From positions 1 through 64,000 of the forward strand of contig CAJXLF010000005.1 in the NCBI GenBank assembly GCA_913055805.1: 64,000 nt of DNA, given 5' to 3'. Position numbers and translations under genes: made by a program. The notes under the pieces were generated by a model, which saw nothing but the letters and a program-made list of their open reading frames with translations, did not search any database and was not told the origin of the DNA. This document shows, in pieces, positions 51,943 to 61,674 of the stretch (its first letter is position 1; the number at the start of each line of letters is the position of its first letter). The stretch comes from an uncultured Salinisphaerales bacterium (GTDB lineage Bacteria > Pseudomonadota > Gammaproteobacteria > Nevskiales > CAJXLF01).

Positions 51943-52545
51943 TTAGTCCGGCTTGCGCAGTTCATACAGGGCAATTTCGCCTAACAGGTTGGGCCATAGC
52001 CGCGCGCCCAGCGTAGAGCGATGGCGGAAGTCGACCACGCTGCGCTGGATGACTTCTATGCCTTTCTGGTGACATAGCTGATCAAAGTCACGCACGGTGC
52101 AAAGGTGGATGTTCGGTGTGTTGTACCACTGATTGGGCAATGATCTGGACATCGGCATACGGCCATTCAGTCCCAGTCCGAGGCGGCAGCGCCAGTGCCC
52201 GACATTGGGGAAGGTAACCAGCACACGCCGGCCCACGCGCAGCATGTCGTCCAGCAGTTCATCCGGGCGCCGCAGCACTTGCAGTGCCTCGGTCATGATC
52301 ACATAGTCGAAGGCGCCCGAGGCAAAGCTGCTGAGTCCCTTGTCGAGGTCGGTCTGGATAACGTTGACACCTTTGCCGACACAGGCGATCAGTTCATCCA
52401 CATCGATTTCAAGGCCGTAACCGCTGACCTGGCGCGTGTTCTGCAGATGATGCATCAAGGTGCCATCACCACATCCCAGATCAAGTACACGCGTACCGGG
52501 CTTTATCCAGCTGCTGATAATGGCGAAATCCGCGCGCAAGCTCAT
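51943..52545 (-). CDS. metW: MetW, methionine biosynthesis methyltransferase-like protein
   Basis: A 200-residue protein with a SAM-binding Rossmann motif ([15 protein letters not shown]) and the MetW blocks [19 protein letters not shown] and [22 protein letters not shown]. It works with MetX in O-acylhomoserine formation; its exact role (methyltransferase-like partner) is not settled. It overlaps metX by ATGA. Confidence 0.95.
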   Translation of the reverse strand: MSLRADFAIISSWIKPGTRVLDLGCGDGTLMHHLQNTRQVSGYGLEIDVDELIACVGKGVNVIQTDLDKGLSSFASGAFDYVIMTEALQVLRRPDELLDDMLRVGRRVLVTFPNVGHWRCRLGLGLNGRMPMSRSLPNQWYNTPNIHLCTVRDFDQLCHQKGIEVIQRSVVDFRHRSTLGARLWPNLLGEIALYELRKPD

Positions 52546-53690
52546 GCGCCTACCTCCGCTGCAATGCCGTTCAGATAAGTACGCAGCAGTTCGATGTAAT
52601 CTGGCTGGGTCAACAGAAAATCATCATGCCCGAGATCGGATTCGATTTCGGCGTAGGAGACGTCCTTGCCGGCTGCAATCAGGGCATCGACGATTTCCCG
52701 CGAACGCTCGGAGGCAAAACGCCAGTCGCTGGTGAATGATACGACCAGACAACGCGCCAGAATGCCGCTGAAAGCGGCAGCCAGATCATCGCTGTGTTCC
52801 CGAGCCGGGTCGAAATAGTCCAGCGCCTTGGTCATCAGCAGATAGGTGTTGGCATCGAAGCGGTCGACAAAACTGCGCCCCTGGTATCTCAGATAGCTTT
52901 CCACCTGAAATTCCACATCGAAACCGAAATTCAGCTTGCCATCGCGCAATTCGCGGCCGAATTTGGCGCGCATGGCGCTGTCGGACAGATAGGTAATATG
53001 TCCCAGCATGCGCGCCAGCATCAGCCCGCGGCGTGGCGCGGTACCCTTTTCTTCGTAACGGCCCTCGTGAAAATCCGGGTCGGAGACGATGGCCTGGCGG
53101 GCTATTTCATTAAAGGCAATGTTCTGGGCCGACAGTTTGGGTGCGGCGGCGATCACCAATGCATGGCGCAGCTGATCCGGAAATTCTATGGCCCACTGCA
53201 GGGCTTGCATGCCTCCCAGGCTGCCGCCAGCCACGGCCGCCCATTTGCTGATTCCCAGAGACTGGCCCAGCAGATTCTGCGCGCGCACCCAGTCACGCAC
53301 GGTGACAACCGGGAAATCCGGTCCGTAGAGTTTGCCGTTGGCGGGGTTGATGCTGCTGGGGCCGGTCGAACCTTTGTAGCCACCCAGGTTGCTGCTGCAG
53401 ACAACAAAAAACCGGTTGCTGTCGATCGGTTTGCCCGGGCCAATGCAATTCTCCCACCAGCCGGGCTTTTTGCTGTCGTTACTATGGTAGCCCGCGGCGT
53501 GATGGTCGCCGGAGAGCGCCGGACAGATCAGGATGGCATTGCTCGCTGTGGCATTCAGCTGTCCGTAGGTCTCGTAGACTATTTCGCAACCTGACAGTTC
53601 CCGGCCGCAGTCCAGCGCCAGTGTCTGCTCAATGGTCAGCCGTTGTGGGGCAACCAGCCCCACGGAGTCCCTGGGAAATTCGTCGGTCAT
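52542..53690 (-). CDS. metX: homoserine O-acyltransferase MetX
   Basis: A 382-residue alpha/beta-fold acyltransferase: nucleophile in [15 protein letters not shown], oxyanion/hydrolase motifs [11 protein letters not shown] and CIGPGKPID, with His in LGHDDFLL. It acylates homoserine at the start of methionine synthesis. Whether it uses acetyl- or succinyl-CoA cannot be read safely; Pseudomonas MetX enzymes use succinyl-CoA. It is translated in overlap with metW and one base after yggT, in the five-gene operon. Confidence 0.95.
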   Translation of the reverse strand: MTDEFPRDSVGLVAPQRLTIEQTLALDCGRELSGCEIVYETYGQLNATASNAILICPALSGDHHAAGYHSNDSKKPGWWENCIGPGKPIDSNRFFVVCSSNLGGYKGSTGPSSINPANGKLYGPDFPVVTVRDWVRAQNLLGQSLGISKWAAVAGGSLGGMQALQWAIEFPDQLRHALVIAAAPKLSAQNIAFNEIARQAIVSDPDFHEGRYEEKGTAPRRGLMLARMLGHITYLSDSAMRAKFGRELRDGKLNFGFDVEFQVESYLRYQGRSFVDRFDANTYLLMTKALDYFDPAREHSDDLAAAFSGILARCLVVSFTSDWRFASERSREIVDALIAAGKDVSYAEIESDLGHDDFLLTQPDYIELLRTYLNGIAAEVGA

Positions 53691-53691
53691 C

Positions 53692-54246
53692 TCAGTACAG
53701 CGGCAGGGCGAGAGGAATCAGACGGCGGACGACCTGCAACGCCAGAATGACGAACAGCGGAGAGAGATCCAGTCCGCCGATGGGCGGGAGATACTGACGC
53801 ACCGGACGCAGCAAGGGTTCGTTAAGGCTCCATAGCAGTGCGGTAGCCGGTGTATGCACGCCCTGGCTGATCCAGCTCATGAGTGCCTGAACCAGGATGG
53901 TGACGGTGTAGATATTAATCAGCAGTACTACCAGGTTCAGGATGGACGAGAGCAGTAGTATGCCCAGGCCAGCCTTGTAACCCGCAATGCTCAGGGCTAA
54001 TTGCAGGTTGATCAGTGTAAGTATCCAGGCCAGCAGCAAGGCGGCTATATCCAGTCGTCGCCAGCGTGGAATGAATTTCAGCAGATCCATGGGAGGCTGG
54101 GTAATCTGCCAGATAAACTGAACCAGCGGGTTGTAAAAGTCAGTACGTAACCACTGCAGCAATACGCGCAGTAATAACGCAGCGTTATACAGGCCGAACA
54201 ATGTGTTCAGCAGGAATAGCAGGGCATTGTCTACATTAGAAGTCAT
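53692..54246 (-). CDS. yggT: YggT-family membrane protein
   Basis: A 184-residue protein with two YggT repeats, each of two transmembrane segments ([20 protein letters not shown] ... [53 protein letters not shown] ... [21 protein letters not shown]). It is a membrane protein linked to osmotic/turgor and division genes in other bacteria. It sits between proC and metX as usual in the group. Confidence 0.93.
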   Translation of the reverse strand: MTSNVDNALLFLLNTLFGLYNAALLLRVLLQWLRTDFYNPLVQFIWQITQPPMDLLKFIPRWRRLDIAALLLAWILTLINLQLALSIAGYKAGLGILLLSSILNLVVLLINIYTVTILVQALMSWISQGVHTPATALLWSLNEPLLRPVRQYLPPIGGLDLSPLFVILALQVVRRLIPLALPLY

Positions 54247-54257
54247 AGGGTTTCCGG

Positions 54258-55097
54258 TCAGGCAGAGCCTGGTTCATCACTTCCCAATTGGTCCGCAAGT
54301 TCTTTTGCCCGGCGGGCAGCGGCCTTGGCCGCACGTTGTACAACTGCGCTCAGATCGTCGTCCGTAAATTGCCGGATGGCCTGTTCGGTTGTGCCCCCCG
54401 GTGATGTTACCTGTCGCCGCAGTTCAGCCAGATCACTGTTGCTCTCCAGCGCCATGCGGGCTGCCCCCAGTGCTGTCTGCAAGGTCAGCAAACGGGCGCT
54501 TTTCTCTTCGAGGCCGAGAGACACCCCCGCATGCTGCAAAGCCTCCATGAACAGGAAGAAATAAGCAGGTCCGCTGCCCGAGATGGCGGTGATGCTGTCC
54601 AGCAATTCTTCGTCATCCACCCACAGAGTCAGGCCGGCTGCCCGCAGCACAGCTTCAGCGCCGGCCCGGCCATCGGCATTGACCGCGTCGCAGGCGTATA
54701 GACCGGTTGCACCGGCCTGGATCAATGCCGGGGTGTTGGGCATGGCGCGAACAATCACGGGATAGCCGCCCAGCCAGCGGGCGAGATCGCCTGTACGGAT
54801 ACCAGCGGCAATGCTTACCACAACCGGTTCCCTGCTCTGAACAAAGTCAGACCACTGTGCGGCAACGGATGCCATGAGCTGGGGTTTCACGGCCAGAACC
54901 AGAATATCGCATTGTGCGGGTTGTTCAGCCGATGGTTCGTTGCAGCTTATGCCAAAGTGGCTGCCGAGCCATTGTCGGCGCTCAGGATCCGGTTCCATGA
55001 CCTGCAGGGCAGCAGGGTCGTGGCCATCTGCCAACAGCCCGCCGATGAGGCTGGCCGCCATGTTGCCTCCGCCAATGAACAGAACTTTACTTTGCAT
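54258..55097 (-). CDS. proC: pyrroline-5-carboxylate reductase ProC
   Basis: A 279-residue enzyme from ATG 55097 (an ATG three codons earlier, 55106, is possible). The N-terminal Rossmann motif FIGGGNMAASLIGGL, the conserved IVRAMPNTPALIQAGATGLYA and the C-terminal dimer block SGSGPAYFFLFMEALQHAGVSLGL...TSPGGTTEQAI identify ProC. It reduces pyrroline-5-carboxylate to proline with NAD(P)H. It is the first gene of the proC-yggT-metXW-DUF4426 run. Confidence 0.95.
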   Translation of the reverse strand: MQSKVLFIGGGNMAASLIGGLLADGHDPAALQVMEPDPERRQWLGSHFGISCNEPSAEQPAQCDILVLAVKPQLMASVAAQWSDFVQSREPVVVSIAAGIRTGDLARWLGGYPVIVRAMPNTPALIQAGATGLYACDAVNADGRAGAEAVLRAAGLTLWVDDEELLDSITAISGSGPAYFFLFMEALQHAGVSLGLEEKSARLLTLQTALGAARMALESNSDLAELRRQVTSPGGTTEQAIRQFTDDDLSAVVQRAAKAAARRAKELADQLGSDEPGSA

Positions 55098-55308
55098 GCC
55101 TTTCAATAACTCTTCGTCTTTCTCGCTGCTTCCGGGACAGCGGCCGTTGTGGGGGCTTATGATACGAATACCGAGGATGAGAGTACATTTTATCTATTGA
55201 TTTTTCCGGGAAATTTAGCAGTGCACGTTGAGGCTGGCACGGGCGGCACGTAGAATTCCGCGGCTACATTGGTTTTCCCGAGCCTGACAGGCTCAATCGG
55301 GCGGCAAC

Positions 55309-56919
55309 ATGCTACTGGAACAGTTTGATAGTGAACGACTGAGGCGGCTGGAGAAGAATGACCCGGCGCTCGAAACGCTGCTGTCTGACTATGCAAACGC
55401 GATTGAAAACGCCAGTGTCTATGATGTGGCCGTGCGCAGCCCGCTGGAGTGGGCGCCGGTGCTGTCAGGCCGCCTCGGTAATCAGCTGTATATCAAGCGC
55501 GAAGACCTGCAATCGGTTTTTTCCTTCAAGTTGCGAGGCGCCTATAACAAGGTTGCTCACCTCGACGAGGCTCAACGTGCCCGCGGCGTCATTTGCGCTT
55601 CTGCCGGTAATCATGCGCAGGGTCTGGCGTTGGCCGGTGCACGGTTGGGTATCCCGGCCACAATCGTCATGCCGCGCACCACGCCGCCCATCAAGGTGGA
55701 GTCGGTCCGCGCGCTGGGTGGCAATATCGTGCTGCATGGCGACAGTTTCGATGAGGCCAGCGAAGAAGCCCATCGACTGACACAAGAGCAGGGGCTGGCC
55801 TATGTGCCGCCTTATGATGATCCGCAGGTCATTGCCGGCCAGGGTACCGTCGGGCGTGAAATTCTCGAGCAGATAGACGCACATGGCCTGGAAAACCTGG
55901 ACGCTGTGTTCATACCGGTGGGTGGAGGCGGTCTGCTCGCCGGTGTGGCGGCCTGGATCAAGCAGCGACGTCCGGAAGTGAAAATCATCGGCGTGGAAGC
56001 TGAAGACTCAGCCTGTCTTTATCGTGCAATGGAGGCGGGTGAGCGCGTCACATTGGCGCAAGTCGGCCTGTTTGCTGATGGCGTGGCCGTGCGGCAGGTC
56101 GGAGAGGAGCCGTTTCGCCTTGCCCGGCACTTGGTGGATGCCATGGTGCTGGTAACGGTGGATGAAATCTGCGCGGCGATCAGCGATATATTCCGGGATA
56201 ACCGTTCACTGGCTGAGCCGGCAGGGGCACTGGCAGTGGCTGGCGTCAAGCGCTATGTGGAAATGACAGGTGTCCGGGAGCAGACGTTTGTCGCCATCGA
56301 AAGTGGCGCCAATGTGAATTTCGACCGTCTGCGGCACATTGCGGAACGGGCCGAGCTGGGTGAGCACCGTGAGGCGCTGCTGGCCGTCACCATACCCGAG
56401 AGGCCGGGCAGTTTCCGCCAGTTTTGCGAGATCATCGGGCGCCGCTCGGTGACCGAATTCAACTACCGCTATGCCAATGCCAGCCAGGCGCATATTTTCG
56501 TGGGCGTGGGTTTGCGCGACGGGGTGGCGGAGAAGGAAGCATTGATTGAGCGGCTACGCAGGGCCGATTATCCGGTTGTGGATATGAGCAACAACGAAAT
56601 GGCCAAGGTACATGTGCGCTACATGGTGGGTGGACGCTCGCAGCATGTGGACGACGAAATCGTGTTCCGTTTCGAGTTTCCTGAACGTCCGGGTGCGCTG
56701 CTGGACTTCCTCAACAGTATCGGCGGGCGCTGGAATATTTCGCTATTCCATTACCGCAACCATGGTTCGGCCTATGGCCGCGTGCTGGTCGGGTTGCAAG
56801 TGCCGGAGGCCGAGCACGACGACTGCCGCGCGTCTTTCGACGAGCTGCATTACGAGTACGAGGAAGAAACCAGCAATCCTGCCTACCGCTTCTTCCTGGA
56901 TTCGCCACAACAAGGATAG
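55309..56919 (+). CDS. ilvA: threonine ammonia-lyase, biosynthetic (IlvA)
   Basis: A 536-residue PLP enzyme. The Schiff-base lysine is in SFKLRGAYNK (K74), the phosphate loop SAGNHAQG and the glycine loop VGGGGLLAG follow, and two ACT-like regulatory domains occupy the C-terminal third (AVTIPERPGSFRQFCEIIG and FRFEFPERPGALLDFLNSIGG). It deaminates threonine to 2-oxobutyrate for isoleucine synthesis and is probably feedback-inhibited by isoleucine. Slightly longer than E. coli IlvA (514). It is divergent from proC. Confidence 0.96.
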   Translation: MLLEQFDSERLRRLEKNDPALETLLSDYANAIENASVYDVAVRSPLEWAPVLSGRLGNQLYIKREDLQSVFSFKLRGAYNKVAHLDEAQRARGVICASAGNHAQGLALAGARLGIPATIVMPRTTPPIKVESVRALGGNIVLHGDSFDEASEEAHRLTQEQGLAYVPPYDDPQVIAGQGTVGREILEQIDAHGLENLDAVFIPVGGGGLLAGVAAWIKQRRPEVKIIGVEAEDSACLYRAMEAGERVTLAQVGLFADGVAVRQVGEEPFRLARHLVDAMVLVTVDEICAAISDIFRDNRSLAEPAGALAVAGVKRYVEMTGVREQTFVAIESGANVNFDRLRHIAERAELGEHREALLAVTIPERPGSFRQFCEIIGRRSVTEFNYRYANASQAHIFVGVGLRDGVAEKEALIERLRRADYPVVDMSNNEMAKVHVRYMVGGRSQHVDDEIVFRFEFPERPGALLDFLNSIGGRWNISLFHYRNHGSAYGRVLVGLQVPEAEHDDCRASFDELHYEYEEETSNPAYRFFLDSPQQG

Positions 56920-56944
56920 CGCGCGGCGCCCCTGCTTATTATCT

Positions 56945-56964
56945 CCGGCCCGTCTCCGGGCCGG
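56945..56964. repeat. hairpin at a convergent junction
   Basis: CCGGCCC (56945-56951) and GGGCCGG (56958-56964) form a 7-bp stem with a 6-base loop, between the ilvA stop and the DUF1302 stop. It has no U-run but may stop both convergent transcripts. Confidence 0.5.
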
Positions 56965-56986
56965 TCTGCGGCACGCCGTGACGTAC

Positions 56987-59104
56987 TCAGAAATTGTAAA
57001 TCAGGCTGATGCCCAGATTATCGCGATCCCGGCGCAAATTGCGTTCGTCGCCATCGTGATACTGGTAAATGATGTTGCCCGAAAAATCGCTGCCCAGTTC
57101 AAAGAACAGACCAGGCGCCATCATGCGGGTATCTTCCACATAGTTTTGCATGGGCGAGGGTGATATTCCCTCAATATCCTCAAACCAGATCAGGGTCGGG
57201 TAGAGGTTCACATCCTTGCCAAACAGGTTGAAGACGTTGTTGTAGGTGATGCGCAGCAGTGTGCGCACGCCCCAGGCAAAGTCCTCGGCAAAACCTTCAG
57301 TCTGCTGGGTGGGGTTGATGGACAGGGTATTGACCGGCTGGCCAGCAGGTTGTCCTGTGCCGTCTGAACCGGGCGTGGGGTGGCTGAAGTCCCCGGCGCC
57401 CTGGAAAGCCAACTCCGTCGGGTCCGGCAAGTCCCTGACATGGGTGAAGCCAGCTTCCACCAGCCAGATTATCTGATTGGCTTTGATTGGGTTGCTGGAG
57501 GAGAATATGCGTACGCCGGTCAGAACAAATTGATCTACCTTGAAACGTTCATAACCGGGAATGTATTCACCGGGCAAGGGTGTCTGGTTGCGGTATTCAG
57601 TAAGCAGAGCGGGGAATACTGAACGTGCGCCAGGTATGGTGAACAGCGTTGCGCCCGGGATTACACCAACGCCGACAGGAATATCTTCGGCTGGCACAGA
57701 GTTCTGCAGCGCGGTGAATACCACGTCGCTTTGTAATACCTGGAGGGGCAGGTTGTCCCGGTATGCGTATTCGCCCGATACCGACCATTTGCCCAGTGTC
57801 GTGTTGAAGCTGGTGCCGAAAAGCCGGATATCTTCAGGAAAATCCTGAAACAGACGCATCGTATCCACCGGGGTGGGTTCGAGGCCAACTGGGTTGAACG
57901 CACCATTGAAGCCCTGACATGCGGCCAGTGCCGAGACAAGGTCACCGGGTATCGCCGCATCCCTTGTACATGAGCGATCACCGGCATGAGCGCTGGCATA
58001 AGGCAGGCGGCTATGATAGTTCGCGTAGTAGAAGCCCAGTTCGGTGCCATTGAGAAGATCTTCCGCATACCAGTTCAACCTGAGGCCGTATTGGCCGCCA
58101 TCCTCCGGGGCGGCGAAGCGCTCGTTGGGAATAAACAGGGTGCGGGTAGCGGAACTTATCAGCCGGGCATTGCCCTCGGAGACATACTGTTTATTGGGGT
58201 CTTCGGCAAACTGGCCGAGGCCGAGTATGGCGTAGTCGCCGCCACCCGCCACGTCGTTAACAGAAAGAAAGCTGCCGGCCGGATCGGGCCGCACCGGTTC
58301 CCAGTCGTATTGGTAGAAGGCCTCCAGGGAGAGGGATTCGGTCAAGGTGGCGGAAGCGACCGCCAGACCGACAGGAATATTGATTTCGCCGATGGAAAAC
58401 CCGGGCATGCGTGCCAGGCCGGCATCCAGGGGGTTGATGACATCCAGGGTGTTGAACAGGTGCAGATTCGCTTCGCCCCAGCGCAAACGCTGCTGGCCCA
58501 GGGTGAGGCTCAGTTCACGATCGAAAACCGTGAATAATCCGTTAATGAAGGCCTCGCGTACTTCGGCGTTCTTGGCATAGCGCTCTTCAACTTCGCGGCC
58601 ACGATCCGTGTGGCGCGGTTGCAGCCGGGTGTTGTTATGCGTTTCTTCGAAATCGGTGTTGATCGGATCGTAGAAGCCGATGCCGGAGAACTTGAAAATG
58701 AAATTGTCCCAGGTGGCCGTGATCTTGGTGCTGAGCTTGGTGACCGCGGCAACCGGATCGTACTGGTCGTAGTTCATGTTGCCGTTGTCGGTGTTGTGCA
58801 GGGTGTAGCCGCCTTCGGCATTCACCAGACGCCGGATGGGTTCGACACTGCCATCCAGGCCGAGGCAATCCTCGGGCGCGCAGAGATTCTGTTGGCCAGG
58901 GACGTTGAGCTTGCCCAGCAAGGCATTATCGCGTTCTTCCATACGCCAGGCGGCGCCGATGGAAACGCGGTTTTCAATGGAAAAATCGATTCCTGCCCAG
59001 GAATAGTCCCAGGCAGATGCTGATGTGGCCGCCAGACAGGCCACAGGAATGGCGACAACAGGCCAATACAGGCGCCGTGTCCTGAATAGAACTCCCCCCG
59101 ACAT
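56987..59104 (-). CDS. DUF1302 outer-membrane protein, second paralogue
   Basis: A 705-residue relative of the protein at 9363-11870. The start ATG 59104 has GGGAGG 10 bases upstream. The signal peptide (VVAIPVACLAATSASA|WDYSW) and the mature barrel with the N-terminal block FSIENRVSIGAAWRMEERDNALLGK (shared in pattern with TLGAAWRMEERSDDLVGK of the other copy) and terminal F (LIYNF) support an outer-membrane barrel. It lies downstream of the YCF48-MMPL operon but behind a terminator, so it has its own transcription. Confidence 0.88.
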   Translation of the reverse strand: MSGGVLFRTRRLYWPVVAIPVACLAATSASAWDYSWAGIDFSIENRVSIGAAWRMEERDNALLGKLNVPGQQNLCAPEDCLGLDGSVEPIRRLVNAEGGYTLHNTDNGNMNYDQYDPVAAVTKLSTKITATWDNFIFKFSGIGFYDPINTDFEETHNNTRLQPRHTDRGREVEERYAKNAEVREAFINGLFTVFDRELSLTLGQQRLRWGEANLHLFNTLDVINPLDAGLARMPGFSIGEINIPVGLAVASATLTESLSLEAFYQYDWEPVRPDPAGSFLSVNDVAGGGDYAILGLGQFAEDPNKQYVSEGNARLISSATRTLFIPNERFAAPEDGGQYGLRLNWYAEDLLNGTELGFYYANYHSRLPYASAHAGDRSCTRDAAIPGDLVSALAACQGFNGAFNPVGLEPTPVDTMRLFQDFPEDIRLFGTSFNTTLGKWSVSGEYAYRDNLPLQVLQSDVVFTALQNSVPAEDIPVGVGVIPGATLFTIPGARSVFPALLTEYRNQTPLPGEYIPGYERFKVDQFVLTGVRIFSSSNPIKANQIIWLVEAGFTHVRDLPDPTELAFQGAGDFSHPTPGSDGTGQPAGQPVNTLSINPTQQTEGFAEDFAWGVRTLLRITYNNVFNLFGKDVNLYPTLIWFEDIEGISPSPMQNYVEDTRMMAPGLFFELGSDFSGNIIYQYHDGDERNLRRDRDNLGISLIYNF

Positions 59105-59214
59105 GCTTTGTCCTCCCGCACAGGCAGTTTGAATGAGCTTACCCAGCTCTCTGGACGCTTCAGCGTCTCTTGGTTTCGATGTTACGAGTTAATAAGAAAC
59201 ATGTCTAATCATGA

Positions 59215-59252
59215 AATAAAAAAAAGCGGAGGCAGTTGCCTGCCTCCGCTTG
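59215..59252 (-). terminator. intrinsic terminator of the YCF48-MMPL operon
   Basis: Read on the minus strand, a 12-bp stem (AAGCGGAGGCAG/CTGCCTCCGCTT) with a GCAA loop followed by a T-rich tail (TTTTTTTTATTTC). It lies 20 bases after the MMPL stop. Confidence 0.95.
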
Positions 59253-59272
59253 GCTTTCTGATTTGAAAGTTA

Positions 59273-61663
59273 CTAGTCAGCAGAGTCTGTAATTAACCCC
59301 TGTTTCCGGGCCTTGCGGACTTCTTCATCCGACACGAAATGCGCCAGGGCCGGCAGGACCAGAATGGCGCCGAACATGTTGGCCGTAAACATGAATACCA
59401 GCATGATGCCCATGTCGGCCTGGAACTGCAGTTCGGACATGAGCCAGGTTGACACGCTCAGGCCCAGCGCAATACCTGTGAAGATTACCGCCTTGCCGGT
59501 CTTGTGCAGGGTTTCGTAGAAAGCCTGCTCCAGAGACTTGCCGCTCTTCAGTCCCTCCGCAAGTTCGCTGTAAATATAAATGCCGTAGTCCACACCAATA
59601 CCCGCAGCGAGAGCCACAACAGGCAGGGTGGCGACCTTCATGCCGATGCCCAGGGTGGCCATGACGCCATAGGCCATGAAAGACACCAGCGACAGGGGCA
59701 GCACCACGCAGAGGATGCCGGAGAGGGTGCGGAATGAAAGGAATATGAAGGTGATGATCACGGCGTACACCCACATCACGACCCGTACTTCTTCGGCTTC
59801 TACCACTTCATTGGTGGCCGCCATCACGCCCGCATTGCCTGAAGCCAGGCGGAAGGAGACTTCGGTACCTTTGTTGGCTTCCTCGAATTCCTTCACCTTG
59901 TTGACGATGTGCTTGAGCGTGTCAGCCTTGTGATCCTCGATGAAGATGAACAGCGCCAGGGCGTCGCAATCGTCGTTGAGCATGCCGGTGGTGGTCGGTA
60001 CCAGCGCGGTAGCCTGAGCCAGGGCATAACGGTTGCGGGGAATAAGCTCAGCATTCAGACGGCCTTCGCTCAGTCCGCTGTAGACCAGTTTCGCCAGCAC
60101 CTGCAGCGACATGACAGATTGCACGCCTGCGGTATTGGTCATATGCCAGGAGAAGCGATCGATTTCCTCCATGATGGGGTAGTCGATACAGGCGTCCGGC
60201 TTGGTTTCCGCGATCACCTTGAACACGTCCACGCCGAGGGTGTAGTTGTCGACGATGGTGTAAGAGTCCTGGTTGTAACGCGAGTCCGGACGCAGCTCGG
60301 GCACGCCGGGCAGGGTGTCGCCGGTCTGCAGATCCGGGTACTTGTACATGGCCCAGCCGAGTGCCACCGCGCAGATCAGCAGGGTCACAATCGCGGGTTT
60401 GCGATGGGTGACCTTGGCGATCAGTTTCCACAGGCCATCGCCCATCTGCTCGCGCTTGAGCTGTTTCTTGCGGAACTCCTCGATGTTGCCGATTTTCATG
60501 TAGGTGAGCCAGATCGGCATCAGCACCTTGTTGGTAATGATGATGGCGGCGACACCGAAGGCGGCGTTCAGGGACATTTCCTGAATACTGTCGATCTGTA
60601 TCAGGTAGATGGTGGCGAAACCGGCTACGTCCGTGATCAGGGCGACGGTGCCGGGGATGGCCAGGCGCCTGAAGGTATTCACCGAGGCGTCAAAGCCGTT
60701 TTTGCCCTGGTCGACTTCACTTACCCAGGCATTCACATATTGCACGCCATGGCTCACGCTCACGGACAGCACCAGGAATGGCACCAGAATGGCGAACGGG
60801 TCGACCCCCTTGCCGGCCAGTGTGAGCAGGCCGAATTCCCAGATGACGGCAATAATCGAGCAGCCCATGGGCAGCAGGGAAAGCTTGAAGGTACCCGTGT
60901 ATGCCCACAGCAGCAGGGTGGTCATGATCAGCGCCAGCCCGAAGAAGCCCACCACCTCGACCGCGGCGTCGGTCATGTCACCCACCACCTTGGCGAAGCC
61001 GATGATATGCACGGTGGTGTTTTCGTCTTCGTATTTGGCGCGAATTTCCTCAAGCGTATTGGCAACATCCTGGTATTCGAGCTTTTCGTTGGTGACAGGA
61101 TCGAATTCCAGCAGTTCAGCCATGACCATGGCGCCGTCCTGGTTTTCCGATACCAGGCGTCCAATGATCTGCGCCTTACCGACATTGGACTTGATGCGTT
61201 TGAACATCTCCGGCGTCGGTTCATAGTCCGCGGGTATGACGTTGGCGCCTGACAGCCCGCCCTCGATGACTTCTACATAAGTCACGTTCGGCGTAAAGAT
61301 CGACATCACACGCGCACGGTCGACACCGGGAATGAAGAAGACGTCATCCGTCGCCTTCTGCATTTTTTCCATGAATTCCTTGTTGTAGATGTCGCCGTTC
61401 TTGTTCTGCAACGCCACGATGATGGTGTTGGCGCCGCCGAAGTCCTTGTAGTACTCCGTAAACGTCTGCATGTAGGGGTGCTCAAGGGGCACCATCTTCA
61501 GCCAGCCGGCATCGACCTTGGTCTGTGATGCTTCGTAACCGAACCATGCTGTCAGGACGAGCAGAATGGCAAGCGTGATGATGCGCTTGCCAAAGATGAT
61601 GGGCTCGACCAGTTTGAGAATGAACTGGGTTGCGGTGTTGTTACCGCTGGATGCCTTAGCCAT
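59273..61663 (-). CDS. MMPL/RND-family inner-membrane exporter
   Basis: A 796-residue RND-like membrane protein with two repeats of a large periplasmic domain and six-helix membrane block. The first membrane helix (RIITLAILLVLTAWFGYEAS), the cluster near 230-400 and the final cluster (TLPVVALAAGIGVDYGIYIYSEL; FTGIALGLSVSTWLMSEL; LVFMFTANMFGAILVLPALAHF) give roughly 12 helices. The acidic GIGVDYGIY segment matches the proton-relay region of MMPL/HpnN lipid exporters. It is preceded by the YCF48 gene (11 bases). Likely cargo: a lipid; unproven. Confidence 0.93.
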   Translation of the reverse strand: MAKASSGNNTATQFILKLVEPIIFGKRIITLAILLVLTAWFGYEASQTKVDAGWLKMVPLEHPYMQTFTEYYKDFGGANTIIVALQNKNGDIYNKEFMEKMQKATDDVFFIPGVDRARVMSIFTPNVTYVEVIEGGLSGANVIPADYEPTPEMFKRIKSNVGKAQIIGRLVSENQDGAMVMAELLEFDPVTNEKLEYQDVANTLEEIRAKYEDENTTVHIIGFAKVVGDMTDAAVEVVGFFGLALIMTTLLLWAYTGTFKLSLLPMGCSIIAVIWEFGLLTLAGKGVDPFAILVPFLVLSVSVSHGVQYVNAWVSEVDQGKNGFDASVNTFRRLAIPGTVALITDVAGFATIYLIQIDSIQEMSLNAAFGVAAIIITNKVLMPIWLTYMKIGNIEEFRKKQLKREQMGDGLWKLIAKVTHRKPAIVTLLICAVALGWAMYKYPDLQTGDTLPGVPELRPDSRYNQDSYTIVDNYTLGVDVFKVIAETKPDACIDYPIMEEIDRFSWHMTNTAGVQSVMSLQVLAKLVYSGLSEGRLNAELIPRNRYALAQATALVPTTTGMLNDDCDALALFIFIEDHKADTLKHIVNKVKEFEEANKGTEVSFRLASGNAGVMAATNEVVEAEEVRVVMWVYAVIITFIFLSFRTLSGILCVVLPLSLVSFMAYGVMATLGIGMKVATLPVVALAAGIGVDYGIYIYSELAEGLKSGKSLEQAFYETLHKTGKAVIFTGIALGLSVSTWLMSELQFQADMGIMLVFMFTANMFGAILVLPALAHFVSDEEVRKARKQGLITDSAD

Positions 61664-61674
61664 TGCGTGTCCCC

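Noticed and set aside
59909-61252. A 447-codon plus-strand frame over the MMPL gene
   Set aside because: Its product is rich in His, Gln and Gly from mirrored codons of a membrane protein; no start signal or motif is present.
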